The notes under the pieces were generated by a model that saw only the letters and a program-made list of their open reading frames with translations, was not told the DNA's origin and did not search any database. From the NCBI GenBank assembly GCA_964539785.1, contig CAZIJQ010000035.1:1-25316 (forward strand): 25,316 bases of DNA, read 5' to 3'. Source of the DNA: JABMPO01 sp964539785. Its GTDB lineage: Bacteria > Fidelibacterota > Marinisomatia > Marinisomatales > TCS56. This document shows positions 23,525 to 25,316 of the stretch, one piece after another. The position numbers and the translations under genes were made by a program. Within the stretch, counting starts at the first letter, position 1, and each line of letters starts with the position of its first letter.

Positions 23525-23952
23525 ATATATTGGTCATCAATGGACCGAATCTCAACCTGCTGGGTACACGGGAGCCCGAAATCTATGGACATGAAACTCT
23601 GGATGAGATCATGAGCTGGTTGGCTGAACAGCCGGCAGCCCAAGGTCATTCATTGAATTATTTTCAATCAAACCACGAGGGAGCAATTATCGATCGGATA
23701 CACCAGGCTTTGGATCAGGCCGATGGAATTCTGATTAATCCCGGGGCCTACACTCATTATTCCTATGCCATCCGGGATGCGCTGGCGGGAGTTGGACTAC
23801 CAGCAGTTGAGGTTCATTTGAGTGCCATTGATCAGCGCGAGCCATTTCGCCGGACCTCTGTGATCAAGGATGTCTGTATTTCCCAAATGGCCGGAAAAGG
23901 AAAAGAGAGTTACCGACAGGGATTGGATTATTTATTATGCCGGATCTGTTAG
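23521..23952 (+). CDS. aroQ: 3-dehydroquinate dehydratase, type II
   Basis: Third step: trans-dehydration of 3-dehydroquinate. A small dodecamer-forming flavodoxin-like enzyme of 143 residues. Motifs are NGPNLNLLG (7-15), R17, catalytic Y22 in TREPEIYG, NPGAYTHYS (73-81, N73, H79), VEVHLS (97-101, E97, H99) and an Arg at 110/111. It is the last gene of the run, four-base overlapped with aroB. The symbol aroQ is also used for the unrelated chorismate mutase type upstream. Confidence 0.96.
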   Translation: MNILVINGPNLNLLGTREPEIYGHETLDEIMSWLAEQPAAQGHSLNYFQSNHEGAIIDRIHQALDQADGILINPGAYTHYSYAIRDALAGVGLPAVEVHLSAIDQREPFRRTSVIKDVCISQMAGKGKESYRQGLDYLLCRIC

Positions 23953-24020
23953 CGTTATGATCGATTTAGTAATTTTAATAACTAAAAATATATTGTGAAT
24001 TCTCCTGTGTTGTGAACAAA

Positions 24021-24078
24021 TTCCCCCCGACTATCCATTAACACTGAGTCGAAGTCGACTCTAAATGGGGAAAGGGAG
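24021..24078 (+). promoter_or_regulatory. Possible 5'-UTR hairpin near the ribosome site of the Omp85-like gene
   Basis: GAGTCG (24046-24051) and CGACTC (24056-24061) form a stem with an AAGT loop. It can be extended by CCATT (24035-24039) with AATGG (24064-24068), or by TTCCCC (24021-24026) with GGGGAA (24067-24072). The last pairing reaches the edge of the ribosome site GGGAG (24074-24078). It could modulate translation or simply be repeat debris. The remaining spacer (23953-24020) shows no clear terminator. Confidence 0.3.
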
Positions 24079-24081
24079 ATT

Positions 24082-25316
24082 ATGAAAAAGACACGTGTTT
24101 TTATAGTACTACTGGTTATTATTGTGATGAGTACGACCATTTTATTTTCACAATCTGAAAAAATCACGACCGGTTGGAAATTTGGTGGTGTTCCCGCCGT
24201 TGCTTATAATTCCGATACCGGGTTTTTATATGGTATTGTATTGGAATTGTACAATTATGGGGACGGTTCCTACAATCCTGACTACTTCTACACGATTGCG
24301 CCAACCTGGACCCGCACGACTAAAGGCAGTGGCGTGAATGAAATATTTTTTGATTCAAAATATTTGCTGCCGAAAGATATGCGAATTACAGCCTATGCCG
24401 GTTATTTGACCGAGCAGGCATTGCCATTCTATGGCTTTAACGGATATGCCTCCGAATATGACCCGGCTATTGAAATATCCGATGATGAACATGACGACTA
24501 TGATGCCGCCCTATATAAAACCCGGGTGTTTTACCGTCATGAACGCAATATCACCAAAATTACCGCTGATTTTCAAAAACAGATCCTGAATGACAATCTC
24601 CGGGGCATCGCCGGGTTCGGCTTCCTGAATTTTGAGATTGCAACGGTAAATATTGCTGATTTAAACGAAGGCCAGGATGAAGCAGACATGTTGCCCGATA
24701 CGACCACCCTGTTTGATGAATATGTGACCGATGGCTGGATTCCAGCCGACCAAAAAGAAGGTGGTTTGAACAATTATCTAAAATTTGGTCTGGTTTATGA
24801 TACCCGCGATAACGAGCCTAATCCTATGTCTGGTATCTGGACCGAAGCCCTGCTCACCCAATCAGCGGGTTTTGTGGGCAGTGATTTTACCTATACAACC
24901 CTGACTATGACTCACCGGCAGTACTTTACCTTGATTCCCAAAAATCTATCACTAACATACCGCCTTGGATATCAGGGGGTAGTGGCTGGGGATGCGCCTT
25001 TCTTTGCCCTGCCATTTTACCAGAGCTCCTATAAAGTGGAAGAAGGCTTGGGTGGTTCCAAATCCCTGCGCGGGATTATGAAAAACCGGGTAGTAGGTAA
25101 TGCCGTTGGTTTTGGTAACCTGGAAGCGCGCTGGAAATTCCTGCGTACGGTTGTTTTTAACCAGAATCTTTACCTGGCCTTGAATGCATTCGTTGATGGC
25201 GGACAGGTAATCAGTCAATACAGCAACGATGGTTATGATCCCGATTCAATTGACGGACCGGAAGAAAAATTGCACCTATCATATGGTGGTGGTTTTCGGA
25301 TCGCATTGAATGAAAA
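24082..25316 (+). CDS. Omp85/BamA-type outer-membrane barrel protein, 3' end cut off
   Basis: Outer-membrane beta-barrel of the surface-antigen (BamA/D15) superfamily; 411 codons are visible before the window edge. The N-terminal signal peptide (MKKTRVFIVLLVIIVMSTTI, cleavage probably near residues 23-25, LFSQ/S) sends it to the periplasm. No POTRA repeat is visible: barrel-like strands begin almost directly (GGVPAVAYNSDTGFLYGIVL). Late features are GLVYDTRDNEPNPMSG and GGSKSLRGI, the latter matching the conserved (V/L)RG(F/Y/I) motif of the Omp85 lid loop. A short Omp85 protein without POTRA domains is more like the TamA/patatin-linked or standalone barrel type than BamA itself. An AAAGGGAG ribosome site supports the start. 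Confidence 0.85.
   Translation, partial: MKKTRVFIVLLVIIVMSTTILFSQSEKITTGWKFGGVPAVAYNSDTGFLYGIVLELYNYGDGSYNPDYFYTIAPTWTRTTKGSGVNEIFFDSKYLLPKDMRITAYAGYLTEQALPFYGFNGYASEYDPAIEISDDEHDDYDAALYKTRVFYRHERNITKITADFQKQILNDNLRGIAGFGFLNFEIATVNIADLNEGQDEADMLPDTTTLFDEYVTDGWIPADQKEGGLNNYLKFGLVYDTRDNEPNPMSGIWTEALLTQSAGFVGSDFTYTTLTMTHRQYFTLIPKNLSLTYRLGYQGVVAGDAPFFALPFYQSSYKVEEGLGGSKSLRGIMKNRVVGNAVGFGNLEARWKFLRTVVFNQNLYLALNAFVDGGQVISQYSNDGYDPDSIDGPEEKLHLSYGGGFRIALNE

Noticed and set aside
24046..24061. GAGTCG-AAGT-CGACTC hairpin as a terminator of the aro operon
   Set aside because: No T-run follows on either strand, and it lies about 94 bases beyond aroQ, next to the following gene's ribosome site.
1..25316. 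CRISPR arrays, tRNA or rRNA genes, insertion sequences, defence-system genes
   Set aside because: I saw no regularly spaced direct repeats, no tRNA-like cloverleaf sequence, no transposase and no defence-type protein; the window is metabolic, efflux and maturation genes.

Overview
This 25.3 kb window comes from a Gram-negative (diderm) bacterium. It encodes an RND efflux permease with its periplasmic adaptor and an Omp85-type outer-membrane barrel with a signal peptide. By eye the base composition is moderate (mid-40s % GC). Many starts lack a clear Shine-Dalgarno. The intergenic spacers carry degenerate low-complexity dispersed repeats, and a LytS/LytTR two-component pair is present. This combination fits the Bacteroidota/FCB side of the tree (possibly a Calditrichota-, Marinimicrobia- or KSB1-like lineage), but the placement is inference. 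The NiFe-hydrogenase maturation set suggests anaerobic or facultative H2 metabolism.

Layout. (1) 1-4150, minus strand: membrane-fusion protein then RND permease, the permease running off the left edge. (2) 4416-6266, plus strand, divergent: a LytS-type histidine kinase and a LytTR response regulator. (3) 6267-6519: a non-coding spacer rich in palindromes and hairpins. (4) 6520-12751: hypA-hypB-hypF-hypC-hypD-hypE, a complete maturation set for the NiFe(CN)2CO centre, with no hydrogenase structural gene in view. (5) 12762-14513, minus strand: an AT-rich polytopic membrane protein of unknown function. (6) 14648-15780: a His-rich polytopic protein that looks like a nickel/cobalt-type transporter, stop/start-overlapped with a small VKOR/DsbB-like protein. 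(7) 15802-23952: chorismate mutase, then a regulatory leader, then pheA-like, tyrA, aroF, aroA, aroE, aroC, aroK, aroB and aroQ. This covers all seven shikimate-pathway steps plus the branch towards Phe and Tyr. (8) 24082 to the right edge: an Omp85/BamA-like barrel protein, partial.

The most striking feature is the 244-base leader between chorismate mutase and pheA. It holds a 25-codon leader peptide with five Tyr codons and one Phe codon within eight consecutive codons. This is followed by a strong intrinsic terminator and by a mutually exclusive antiterminator that would capture the terminator's left arm. This is the arrangement of a ribosome-mediated attenuator, apparently sensing charged tRNA-Tyr, placed in front of the whole aromatic biosynthesis operon. 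The possible promoter sits so close that the leader mRNA may be leaderless. The downstream prephenate dehydratase lacks an ACT domain and has changes in conserved motifs, and the DAHP synthase has Asp in place of a metal-ligand Glu.

The metal-handling genes (hypA, hypB, and the His-rich transporter) fit together as a nickel supply and insertion route for a hydrogenase encoded elsewhere.
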